Assembly: GCF_945859685.1 (NCBI RefSeq)
Contig: NC_079149.1
Location: 127,312,065-127,376,064, forward strand
DNA from: Eupeodes corollae
Lineage: Eukaryota > Arthropoda > Insecta > Diptera > Syrphidae
DNA length: 64,000 nucleotides
Direction: 5' to 3'
Part shown: positions 12,925 to 23,509 of the stretch, piece after piece
Layout of the letters: each line of letters opens with the position of its first letter
Numbering within the stretch: position 1 is the first letter of the stretch
Notes under the pieces: model-generated
Databases searched by the model: none
What the model was told of the DNA's origin: nothing
The model's input: the letters and a program-made list of their open reading frames with translations, nothing else
Made by a program: the position numbers and the translations under genes

Positions 12925-13645
12925 TATAATTCTTCAAAAAACCCAATGCTGTCTTGTCCATGGCTGGCTCTTGCATCGAGGAGACTGAACATCTCAACAT
13001 TCTCTGTGTGTGTACCACCAACCACATCTGGTGGAATGATCACATACCCAAGTCCGCTAAATATGGTGCAAGGTCTTTGGGTTTTCTAAGGCGATGCAAG
13101 AAGTTTGTCTCCCCTCTGATCTGGCTGTTATCTACAAGATTTATATACGTCCAAAGCGTGATTATAACTCCCATCTCTCTGCTGGTGCTCCTGCAGACTC
13201 TTGGATAGTATTGAACTTAGAGCATTTAAATTGATAGATGATAATATCATCATAAGTTCATTAACTTTGCTTGAAGATCGTCGTAACGTCTCTTGCCTCA
13301 GCCTTTTTTATCGTTATTTTAACAGTTTATGCTCTAGAGCAATAGCCAGCTGCATTCCTCCCCTTAAACAGTTAATTCGTATTACTCGCACTTCTAGGAA
13401 TGCTCATCAATGTACCCTCCAGCCTAACTTCGGCCTTTCTGTAAAATACCGAGATTTGTTCTTTAGTCGTACTACACGAATGTGTGTGCCTTACCACACT
13501 CTGTTTTTCCAAGTCATTGCAATATTCAGAAATTCAAAATTCTCCTTTCAAAGAATCTCTCCCTTTCCTAGTACTCACACTGTTTCATCACAATAAGGTT
13601 ATAATATCGCCTTGAGTGTGTACTTATTATAAAAAAAAAAAAAAA
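12925..13645 (+). pseudogene. LINE-A copy 2: reverse transcriptase C-terminus with 3' end and A-tail
   Basis: Starts in KTQCCLVHG, the segment just before the thumb in jockey-like LINEs. It continues through IEETEHLNIL, LGFLRRCKKF, SDLAVIYKIYIRPKRDYNSH and SAGAPADSW, then DRRNVSCLSLFYRYFNSLCS, PPLKQLIRITRTSRNAHQ and FFSRTTRMCVPYHTLFF. Several frame changes are needed, so it is a pseudogene. The 3' UTR (CGCCTTGAGTGTGTACTTAT) resembles that of copy 1, and a run of 15 A at 13631-13645 marks the end. The copy is strongly 5'-truncated, as is typical after target-primed reverse transcription. Confidence 0.88.
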
Positions 13646-15069
13646 CTTTTAAATGAGCTGCCATTTTTAGGGTAAGATTTGAATTCTGTAGAGATTAAAA
13701 ACACAAACTACACTAATCTGAAATCAGAACAGAACAAAATGTTTCATTCAGTTACTTCTTTAAAAAAATTGAAAATATGTAACTTGAAGTTCAAAAATTA
13801 TTTCAAGATTTATTTAAAAAATTTATTTAAAACGGCGAACATCAACTTTTATATTCGAAACAAAAACTTTACAAATTCTTCTAAATAGCGAGAAAATATT
13901 TTTTCAATTTAACCCAATATTAAAGAAGACGAAATAAATTGTGGCTCAAATTCAAACCATGATTTGGTTGACAATGATGAAGTTGTGAACACCGTCTTTG
14001 GACAAAAACATTGGTTTTGTGCCTAAATTGGCTGGTTGAGTTGAGAAACAAGCAATGGAATCCGGTTCATACTGAGGTATTGATTTTTTCTCTTCTTAAG
14101 TTTCGTATTCTAATTTTGGCCAATACGCCTGAAATTAGACCAATGGTTTTAGCGAAAAGTTTTTAAGACAACATTCGAATGAAATGAATGTGCAAATTTC
14201 GTCAGTGTTTATCGGTGCTGATCGCTGATTCAATTTTATGAAAATGTTATTGGAAAATAACCATTAAAAAAGGTCTTACAATTATTTCTAGCTTAATACT
14301 GTGTTACCTGTTTTCATAAATGTAGTCAATGGAAACTTTGAGGACAGTTTGCTTGAATGACATACAAATACTTTCACGACAATAGGAAAAAAGGACGTTG
14401 TTCTATCGGATTAGAAAAAAAATTAAATTTGGCGAAAATACTGAAGAAGATAATTAAGAAACTTAGTTACTGAACCAAAATATTTAAATACATACAACTT
14501 TTTAAATATTATTAAATATATTTATTTTCTGAAATATTAATATGAACTACAATTTTGTTTTTTACGTTGAACATTTCTCACTATTTACAGCAAAGACTAG
14601 CTTTCAAAAATTAGTCGTATTGCACTTTAAACAAAAGAAGTAAGACCAATTTGTAGCAGTTTTTCATATAACACTTTCACAAATTTAAACAAGGTCAAAT
14701 TATTTTGAGAAATAAGACCGATTTGTTTTTACGTTGAGGTATGTATGTTGGGGGCTTGGGAACACAATACGATTTGGGGTAGGTGCGTGTTTGAGTGTAT
14801 GCATTCTCTTTTAGATTTAAAGCAAACCATACTGTTATGCAATTCGGCTTTATTCGATTTTTTTCAAGTACTTAGCTGCCAATTGTTGGAAATTGGATTT
14901 ACAACCATTTACAAGAGTAAAAAGAAAGGCCACTTCTTAAAATTTGTTATTCACTTAACTTTATTTCACGTCTAAAAATTAAACATATTATAAAAAAATA
15001 GTGGATATATTTTCACAATGGTACATTTTTCGATTGCTTGGGGTATAATTTGCATAATTTTCTAAAAAA
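13646..15069. other. Unique AT-rich DNA, no gene recognised
   Basis: No coding region, repeat family or RNA gene is recognised. The frame at 13679-13888 is lysine- and asparagine-rich low-complexity sequence without homology that I can name. Confidence 0.45.
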
Positions 15070-15385
15070 CAAATGTACAGTACCATGAGCAGTTGCCAAA
15101 AAAACGATCTGTAGTAGTCCGATTTTTATATTTGAAAGTTGATACACATACAATTGAATATTTGCCAAAATAATTTATCAAGAAATTCCAAAAAATAGCG
15201 AAATTCAGACCAATATCAAGAAAGGTGATAATCGATTTCAGAGTTTCAACCAAACAATTTGATATAAAACAAAATCTTCAAGATGGGGGTTTGTTCGTAG
15301 ACTACTACATTAACATGAGGTGTTGAAGCGAGCTTGAAGCTCGCCTTAATCGTGTATGTACCGGAATCGAGTTGAAAAGAGCTTC
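15070..15385 (+). repeat. Dispersed repeat R4, copy 2
   Basis: Second copy of the repeat at 2090-2447, same orientation. The shared core runs from about 15275 (CTTCAAGATGGGGGTTTGTT) through GTAGACTACTACATTAACAT to ATCGAGTTGAA. It carries the hairpin GCGAGCTTGAAGCTCGC at 15328-15344 with seven paired bases per arm. The function of the hairpin is unknown. Confidence 0.6.
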
Positions 15386-16494
15386 GATTTGATGATTCGA
15401 CTTGATTCATGTCGGAGATCGGAGTCGAATCAAAATTCGAGAAGAAAAACATGGGTGGAAAAGCTGGTTTTACAGATAATGCAATATGGTCTGTTTATTT
15501 GCATGTTTGTGTACAAAAAACATAGTTTTGTTTTAATCAAATTTAAAAAAAAAGATTGCACATGTCTTTCATTGTTTAACAGGAATCAAACTATCTCACT
15601 AAAAACATCGAAACACCATTTGCATTTTATAAAGTGCAGTCAAACTTAATCATTGTTAAATCTTCTTGTTCGGTGAAAACACCAAATAGATTTATTTAAT
15701 CTAAACTGAGATAAACCATTAGTGGAAACATAGCAAAACTTAATTATCTTTTATATTGTTTTCTCTTGAAAAATACCCCAGTTAAGTCCATTTTCATAAA
15801 TAAAACTAAATAATATCAAGAGTAACAGATTGCTTTTTTCCCCGATGGAAAACACATGATTCCAAATGCACAACTACTCAACGAACACAGCCATCGATAT
15901 ACAAATGCAATATCAATCGTACCAACATTTGAGAACTAAATCACAAAATATCCATTCGAGACTCGTAGAAATGTCAAATATCCATCCGCAGTAACATTCT
16001 ACTTTAAATTTTACCGGTAGTATTCATACTGCGAATATTGTTTTTGTTATTGGTACAAAATTCAACTATACCATTGATAGATTTTCCAACAAAACACGTG
16101 TATTTTGTACAACGTTGAATATTTAATTTTCTTGTCCTTTGAAAATGGTGGAATATTTTGCATATTTTTCCGCATAATAAATTCTCCCAAAACAGTATTT
16201 TCCAAAAGCGAGTTTTTAACTTAAAGTGTGTTTTTTTCTGTGAACTGCTGAGTGGTATCATTTACCAACTTCAGTTTATAAGTATTTAATCTACTTTGTT
16301 GCCTATTCAACGAAAACATTTATTTGCAATTAAAGTTTTTCACACAATTAATTATGTTTTTAAAATAAAATGTTCCTTGCTTGTAGCTAGATCAGATAGA
16401 AGTCAAAAGGAAACGAAAACGAGAACATTTATTTATAACGTTTCGTCTCAGTAGTACCCGTGGCATGATGGTTAGTACGTTGGAATGTACCCGT
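15386..16494. other. Unique DNA, no gene recognised
   Basis: No supported gene or repeat. A tRNA-like A-box segment, GTGGCATGATGGTTAGTACG, lies near 16460-16480 immediately upstream of LINE-D. No B box follows, so it is not called as a tRNA or SINE. Confidence 0.45.
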
Positions 16495-17848
16495 CAAATC
16501 TTCGATAAGTCTTCTTCCGAGCATCAGCAAAGTTTCCGACAAAATCATTAAAAGGGCTCTGACTAAGTGGGATGCGGACAACAAAATAATGCCGGATAAA
16601 CAGTTTGGGTTCAAGGCGGGTCATGACACAATTCATGCTGCTTCTAAACTCGTTTCTGATATCCAATGAAATAAATCAAAACAACAATGCACAGGTGCTG
16701 TTCTGGTTGATTTGGAAAGGCCTTTTACACCGTATGGTTAGAGGGTCTTTACCTAAAACTGAGCAGGCTTGGCATAAGCAAGCCATTGTTGTATATACTT
16801 TATGATATGCTTAACGGTAGAAAGTTTGTTGTCAAAAGTGAAAATGTAACTTCTACCAAAACATTCTCAATTAAGAATGGTCTTCAACAGGGAGCGGTGA
16901 ATTCGCCGATTCTCTTCAGCATTTACACCAGCGATCTGATAGGTAGTCTTACAAAGGCAATTGCGTACGCCGACGATCTAATTGCGTACAGAACGGCCCG
17001 AAAGGTTGAGGTTATTAGAATTCTCTTGCAGCGTTATTTCGACAAGATTTGGCGATATATATAACGACTGCAAACTGAAATTAAATGTCCAGAAGTCGGA
17101 GAAAATTCTGTTCCGGACTCCGTTGGCTAGGGCCACGAGGGATACTTGCAAGAATTGGAGCAAGATGGTCATCGTTGATCTTCACGGGCAGCCACTAGCT
17201 AGCAAAGGTGTAGTGAAGTACCTTGGTTTCTGGTTAGATCAGTATTTATATTTCGACAGACACATAAATGCCGCTCTGACCGGGGCCAGAGGAGCCTTCG
17301 CTCTGACAAAACGGCTGTTTTTTAGCAGTCAGCTTGACCCCAGAGTGAAGGTTATTTCCTACATGGCCCTCATACGGCCAATGATCGTTTATGGTTGGTC
17401 TGTGTGGTTCAACGTTGCCCCTTCCCAGATGGAGAAGTTTCGGTTGTTCGAGCGGCAGTGTTTACGACACTGTACCGGCTTATTTCGAACAGCCGAGTCT
17501 TCTTATCTGCATTACTATTCTAACGAGGTCCTATACAACGATGCTCGAATCAACAGAATTGACAATTTCGTGATAAAACTCCTTCGAGGTCACATTGCAA
17601 GAGCTATGTCTTCGACCAACAATTTAATTTTCGGGGCGTTCTATCCGAACGACGAGTATTTTAAAAGTTAAAATAGATCTTAGGGCTGAAAGGCATTAGT
17701 AATTAGTGTTATAGTTTAACTTAGAGTGTCCATATGGCACCATTAAGTTAGTTGTAAGGTATGGATAACTAGGCTAGTTTAATGAATTTTTGTCTAGCTA
17801 TAAGATAGGTTTAAGATTGAATTATGAAAAATGAATTTAAAAAAAAAA
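16495..17848 (+). pseudogene. LINE-D: LOA-like reverse transcriptase, 5'-truncated, frameshifted, with A-tail
   Basis: The reverse transcriptase reads ISLLPSIS, KIIKRALTKWDADNK, KQFGFKAGHDTIHAASKLVS, then a stop, GAVLVDLE, a frameshift, LEGLYLKLSRLGISKPLLYI, GLQQGAVNSPILFSIYTSDL and the catalytic YADDL near 16965. A further frameshift lies at about 17020-17064. The open frame to 17671 then gives LKLNVQKSEKILFR, VKYLGFWLDQYLYFDRHI and the thumb and C-terminal region ending NDEYFKS. A 3' UTR follows, with an A-run at 17839-17848. GLQQG-VNSP rather than GVPQGS points to the LOA/Bilbo branch of the jockey group; the clade call is from memory. It is younger than the other LINEs because its last 229 codons are still open. 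Confidence 0.85.
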
Positions 17849-17875
17849 GAGGCTGGGATGCTAGCACCACTGATA

Positions 17876-18744
17876 ACTTCCCATCACGTCTGTAGATTTG
17901 TCTTGCTTAAAATTTTGTCTACTTGTATCAATCAATTTTTACCAAATTTGCGTACTATTTTTTATGAAAAAACGGGACTGTTGGATTTTTATATAAAAAT
18001 TATTGAATATCGAAAACGATATTTTCTGTGAAATAAAATAAGTTTGAAGCCAATATTTTTAAATTTTGAAAAGCTATTTGAATCGAAAATCAATTTTCAC
18101 CAACTTTTATAATTTTGTTTTTAGGTTTTTATTTTTTCAACAAAAATGGTCGATTCGATTTTTCTCAAAATTTTATCAGATGTCAAAAACATTATTCTTC
18201 GTTGCACAAAATTGTTTTAGAGATGAATTCATATTTTAGTCGTAAAATTTTGGAGGTGACACTTTTTTTTTTCTTCAGTTTTTTGGTTTATAAAAAACCG
18301 TTAAGTGGATTTATTTTCAAAAAATATATTTCTTTGATATTACGTTACAACATATTATATTAAATTTAATTCAAGTCTTTAGCGTTTTAGTAAGATATTC
18401 AGGGTTAACCAAAATGTTCACCTTTTTTTCAAACTGCTATGGTAAAAAAACCAACCACCCAATTTTCTAGAGAGCCCTTTCTGCATCTTTCTGCCTTATT
18501 ATCTGTATAACAACATTTATTTGGAATCGATGTCTCTTCTGGTTCTTGAGCTATGGAGGACGAAAAAACGTCGCGAACGTACGGACGTACGGACGTACGA
18601 ACGTACGAACGTAAGTACACACGTACGTACAGACATCTTTCTAAAAATCTTTTATTTCGACTCTAGGGACCTTGAAACGTCGAGAAATGTCAAAATTTTC
18701 AATTTGACAAATCGGACCCATTACAATAACTTTCTATGGGAAGT
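17876..18744 (+). mobile_element. TIR element X, copy b (best preserved, 869 bp)
   Basis: Bounded by ACTTCCCAT at 17876 and ATGGGAAGT ending at 18744, each flanked by TA, which fits a 2-bp TA duplication. Monomer starts (CGAAAACGATATTTTC and GTCAAAAACATTATTC) lie at about 18005 and 18180, 175 bp apart, so this copy holds the fewest monomers. The 3' module holds GTTAACCAAAATGTTCACC, CTGCTATGGTAAAA, CTGCATCTTTCTGCC, an ACGT-rich tract and CCTTGAAACGTCGAGAAATG. There is no transposase. It lies about 27 bp downstream of the LINE-D tail. Confidence 0.75.
18570..18632 (+). repeat. (GTACGGAC/GTACGAAC)n tract in element X
   Basis: Near-regular 8-bp units (ACGTACGG, ACGTACGA) lie inside element X copy b. 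A shortened version sits at 45060-45086 in copy c, so the tract belongs to the element rather than the host locus. It is CpG-rich and self-complementary. Confidence 0.8.
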
Positions 18745-18749
18745 TAAAA

Positions 18750-21680
18750 ATTTGGATGCTTTTTCCTCCATTTCTCAAACATTTTATTTCCAAAAAATAT
18801 CGTGTAAGCGCTTTGATGAATCAATTTCATTTGTGTGTTAACATGTTAACACGTTTGAATTTTGTTTTGATCATAGTAGCTTAAAATAAAATGCACAACT
18901 GACAAAAGAATTTGTTTAAAAATAGATCCTTTATTCTATGATATAAAAATGTACCTGCAAAATAAATGTATCTTTAAATAAAGTTCAAGTCCAAAGCACG
19001 TCTCAAATATCTCCACAAAAAACAACTTCAATTATTGATTGCATAGTTTTCGAAGTTTTTTTTCAAATATGAATTCGTCTTACACAGTTTTCAATGTCAA
19101 TAACTCAAAATGTTGGTGTTTGAAGACCTTTTGATAAACTCTTAACATAAAATGAAGACAAGGAATAAGAATAAGAAGTATCACTTCATATTCAAAAAGT
19201 CTGGACACTTTGAAAACCTCCTTAAACCCGATACATCCTACAGGTATAGCGAACGAAAAAAAAATCATACTTGCTTCGACATCAGTAACAAACACGAAGA
19301 CGAAAACTGTCCACCAAATTAAGAACAAAGACTGTATAGTTAAGAAACGACACGACTCAAGAAACTAGATCATTCACCAAAAAACTTAAAACTTAAAAAC
19401 AAACAAAAAAGAAGAAAACCCGCACTTGACTGAACTTAAATTGCATCGAAGCAATTTAATCTTACAAAACTTACTCTCGATGGTGCTCCATAACAACCGA
19501 AAAACTTAACTCCCAATATACAAGAAACTTAGAGACACCCTCTATAGTACCTTCGCAAGAAAACACACTCCTTTTCAAGGAAAACTTCAAGACAAAACTT
19601 CTCTCTCTTTCTCACACTAACTCACTATCCTACACAATCAAACCAATTTCTTAACCAAAAGGATAATCTCAAAATCCTTAGCATGAACTTCACCCTTGGA
19701 AAAAGTTTTTTTAAGTTTAAGTAACTAAATGAAAACCACGTCTTAAATAATTCAAGTTCGGCGATGTTCTTGTTTATTTCTGGAGAACTCTACGAGAAGA
19801 ACGAGTTAGTGCTGGAAATTTTGCAGTGTGTCGTTTGTGCGATGGAGTCAAGCCGCTCGCCATCAGGCAGGACGAAAACTTTCATCTTTCTGTTTCTGGA
19901 GCTGATCCAAGAACACAGCGCGCATTAGCTCTTCCAAGAACAAAGATACTTCAGCCACTTCTTCCAATGTGGTTCAGTGGCAAGAGTGTATAGTTGAAGT
20001 GCGTGAAGTAATATTTCACGGTTTCGTGGTTTGGTGTATAAATATAGAGGCGAGAAAATCCTCGAATTAAGTTCTTAAATGAGTGCGATTGCTTCGAGTG
20101 CAATTTATTTAAATAAGAACAAACCTGAAGAACCCTTAAGGATTAATGACCGCCATCTATAGTTCCTAACAATGGAGAAAAATAAGAACAATTTTCCTCA
20201 AGGACACAGTTATTGTTAAATTTTTTTGTTTTGAAATGTTAAGAATTATTTCAGCCCCATTTTTATATCATACGACAAATAACAAAGTCCTTGTTGCAGG
20301 ACTTTTTCAAATTTCATTCCTCTTCATTGCACCATTGGAGTTTTTCATGAATGTGGTTGCATGTACCTTAACTTCACTTTTGTTCCGTTTTTCGTTGTTT
20401 TTTCTTTTCAACGTCAAAAATAATTCCCTCAATTCCCATAGGGAGATATCGCAAAACTCAGACGATTATGGTCCCACAGGAGGAGGGTGGCAGGAGTAGT
20501 GACTGAGGCAGTATAAAACTCACGAGGCACAAAGCGCACACATCCACTTAACCCCTGCTTCCTGAAGAGCTCAGGATGTTCGACGAGTAACGGTTCGTGC
20601 TCCTTCGTTTTAGACACACGGGCAAAAGGACGACGACGAGCGACGTACGACACGACGGCACGGTTTTGAATTTCAAAATATTTGCATATGAAAATAAATT
20701 TCTGTCGATCGATTTCTACACTTCGTATATTTTGAACTCAGATTTAGATATGTAGTCAGAAGGTATGATGGAAGGTTGGGGAGGGGGCTGCGAGTTTAGG
20801 GATGGATTTGATACGGCATTGCGAAGCAAGTAAAACGTTTTGCTTCTTTGTTCATCATATGGCAAACATCGTCGACGTCCTCGGCGGCGCGACAATGGCG
20901 CTTATAAAATATTCCAGGATAAAATTGTATGTGTAGATTTACATACTATGTTTGTGTTGTTGGTATGATACGACTGTGAAATGAAGTTAACAATGCGATT
21001 TTGAAAAGTAGGATTGTTTTGTTAAGAATGCGCTATACAACGCGAGGATTTATAACCAACGTCCCGTGAGAGATACACCTCTTAGGTTTTAAGTTAGGAA
21101 CAAAAACGCACAGTCGTGCGGAAAAGAAACGATATTATACGGCAAATCTCGTTCTATTCAAAATATATTTAGAATACTCGTATCATGGGGTAGCTTTACA
21201 GTTGTGCATTGAAATTGTCGAATTGTTTTGATTTCAACTGAATCGATGACTGTTAAAAAACAGGAGTGATATTTTTTTACGGAAGTGGCAAAAACCCTGA
21301 TGTTTAAAAAAATAACTTTTAAGTTAGAAACAAAATTAAAAAAAATAATTACATATTTTCTTAAAAATCTAAAAAAAAATAACGGTACCTTAATTAAACT
21401 TGAAATGACGCTGTAGAAAATAACACCATATTTTAAATGAGGCATATTTTTAAATTAAAAATGAAGTAACCTACGTCTTGATTGAAACTTTTATGCGAAC
21501 TAATTATACTGAAATCGTTACTACGGATGCTTTCAATATTCGCAATTCTTTATGAGTATTGACGCCACTAGGCACATCGGGCCAATGTGTTGTATCAGCT
21601 AATTTTTCAAGTCAAAACTCGCCAGTTAAAAAAAGAGCTTCTAGTAGTGTAGACCCTAATGCTGATATACTGGTAATCGT
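18750..21680. other. Unique DNA, no gene recognised
   Basis: No coding region is supported. 19750-21150 is less AT-rich than its surroundings and has TATA-like words at 20036 and 20511. The frame at 20429-20653 (minus) has no recognisable domain. An LTR reading of 19764-20172 was considered and rejected. Confidence 0.4.
20509..20520 (+). promoter_or_regulatory. TATA-like box, weak promoter candidate
   Basis: CAGTATAAAACT lies in a GC-richer, non-repetitive stretch. About 30 bp downstream is CACATCCACTT, only a poor match to the insect initiator. The first downstream ATG (at 20577) opens a five-codon frame. This could be chance. Confidence 0.15.
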
Positions 21681-21689
21681 ATTCTTCAA

Positions 21690-23375
21690 CTGGAAATGAA
21701 AACATCTATACCGAATTGGGTTAAAAGTAGCAAGCCCAAGGCCAGGCCCCATAAGTCATAATTCGATTTTAGGTGTAAGAATTTGTTATAAAAAAGAAGG
21801 ATGTTATTGGTGTCTAAAGCCAACCCAAGTGAGGAAAATCGGATATGATTCAGGTGGTTTAAGTTAGCCAGGAAAGCCGAAACGATCTTGAAGAACAACA
21901 TTTTTGCATGACAACAAATTACGGCAAAGAATACTGCAGAATCTCAAAGACAGTAAGAATTAGGTTATTCGTGAAAAACATGAGAAATTCTTCCTAGGGT
22001 CCTACGCTTGTTGTCAAAGAGACTACTTTTAAAACTCAATTGTTTGCAGCTTACCTAATATTTTCATGGCTTGGCCACTTCTTGAGCACAAAAATTATAA
22101 GGGTCTTATTTTTTTCGTACTTATACTGTGGAGAGAGTCCTAAGAGATTTGAATATAAATAAATTCGCTGGTTCGGATGGTATACCCGCTATTTCTTCCG
22201 AAGGGGTGTCCACGCCAGCAACAACTGAGTAAGTTTTGTATTTACCCTTTTTTTTGGGCTCGTTCAGCCTAGTTGAAAAACAGCATTTGTTCCTCCAATC
22301 TCAAAATGTGTTATACTTTATTCTTCATCTTATTATATTCTTTTCAGCGTCACTAAAGGGCTGAGTGTTTACTCGCTTAAAACTCGAAGGCTCGAAGACT
22401 GAAGGCTTCTTAATGACAGGCAGTATGGCTTTCGTTGCAATAGGTCTAGTAGTGATCTAATAGTTTATCTCAGCGAACAGTGGAATACATCTATTCATCG
22501 TTTAAAGAGAAAGATTATTACACTTATTGTTTTAAAAATATTTGATAGGGTTTGATATCAGGCCCTCTAATCGAATACGCTTGCCTTCATTTTTGAGGAA
22601 TCCCACCTTAGTTAGATAAGAAATTACATTTCAACTAGTATAAGATGGATTTGAGTCTAAGAAACACAATAAAAATGCAGGTGTGCCCCAAGGCTCAGTT
22701 TTGTCTCCTAAATTCTTCTTCATTGCTGTTAATAATCTGCAACTTCTAGATAATTAACTGCTTCGTTGAAGATAGTACTCTTAGGTTTTCAAATTATTTC
22801 TTATACCAAAGAAAACTGCTTAGAAAACTCAATGAGAGATACTGCCCACTTCCCAATAACCATTTATGACACTAGCATCAATGACATTGAACATCTCGAT
22901 ATTCTCCGTTTGTCCATTATCCAACCACCTTTTGTAGTTGGCCTGCAATCTATAGAACAATCTAATACAATCTATAAAAGTCCAAAACTTGGGTATAGCT
23001 CCCATTGATTTTCTGGTGCTCCAGAAACTTGCTTTAGCCTCTTGGATAGCATTCAACAAAGATTTAAAATGATTGGTGACAATGACATCATTAACTCAAT
23101 TACGTCACTCAAACATCGACTATGTCTTCTTTCTTGTTTAATACTTGTTTGTCGGTTTTTTAACAGTCTTTGCTCAAGTGAAATATCCAGATGCAATCCT
23201 CCCTTTTAAACGTTCCAATTGTAATACCCGCGCTTCTAGGAATGTCCATCAGAACACCTTGAGTCCAACTTTGGTCGTACTGTGAGGAACAGATATTCGT
23301 TCATTAACCGCACTACACGAATGTTCAATACCGTACTACACTCTATCTTACCCTGTCATTGCAGGAGTTATTTTT
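21690..23375 (+). pseudogene. LINE-A copy 3: decayed reverse transcriptase
   Basis: Ordered remnants in several frames: VKETTFKTQLFAA near 22015, ERVLRDLNINKFAGSDGIPA at about 22130, RQYGFRCNRSSSDLI near 22420, AGVPQGSVLSPKFFF near 22680, INDIEHLDILRLSI near 22885, SLDSIQQRFKMIGDNDIINS near 23035, and the C-terminal ASRNVHQ and PYYTLS boxes to about 23360. Many stops and indels. The YADD region is degraded to CFVEDSTL. This is the longest LINE-A copy in the window and shows the family extends upstream of the palm. It is followed directly by a repeat S tail. Confidence 0.82.
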
Positions 23376-23505
23376 TCATGTAAAGTGTTTTCTCAAAAAA
23401 GCCGTACAGTGCGGAAATTAAACTGTAGGTCCCCTTCAATCCTGATTTTACTCGCACACAAGAGTGTTTGAGAGTTGTAAGTCACTAAGATCTTGTTCTC
23501 TACAT
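23376..23505 (+). repeat. Repeat S, copy 1 (probable non-LTR 3'-terminal module)
   Basis: Contains AAAGTGTTTTCTCAAA, GCCGTACAG, AAACTGTAGGTCCC, TTACTCGCACACAAGAG and GAGAGTTGTAAGTCACTA in the same order as the segments at 29740-29925 and 61435-61585. From memory, this resembles a very abundant fly repeat tail, but I cannot name the element. No coding sequence. Confidence 0.65.
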
Positions 23506-23509
23506 ACTG

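Noticed and set aside
19764..20172. Possible solo LTR (TGTTCTTG to CCTAACA with a TATA-like word at 20036)
   Set aside because: The TG...CA ends exist, but the flanking bases do not match as a 4-6 bp duplication and there is no second copy or coding region.
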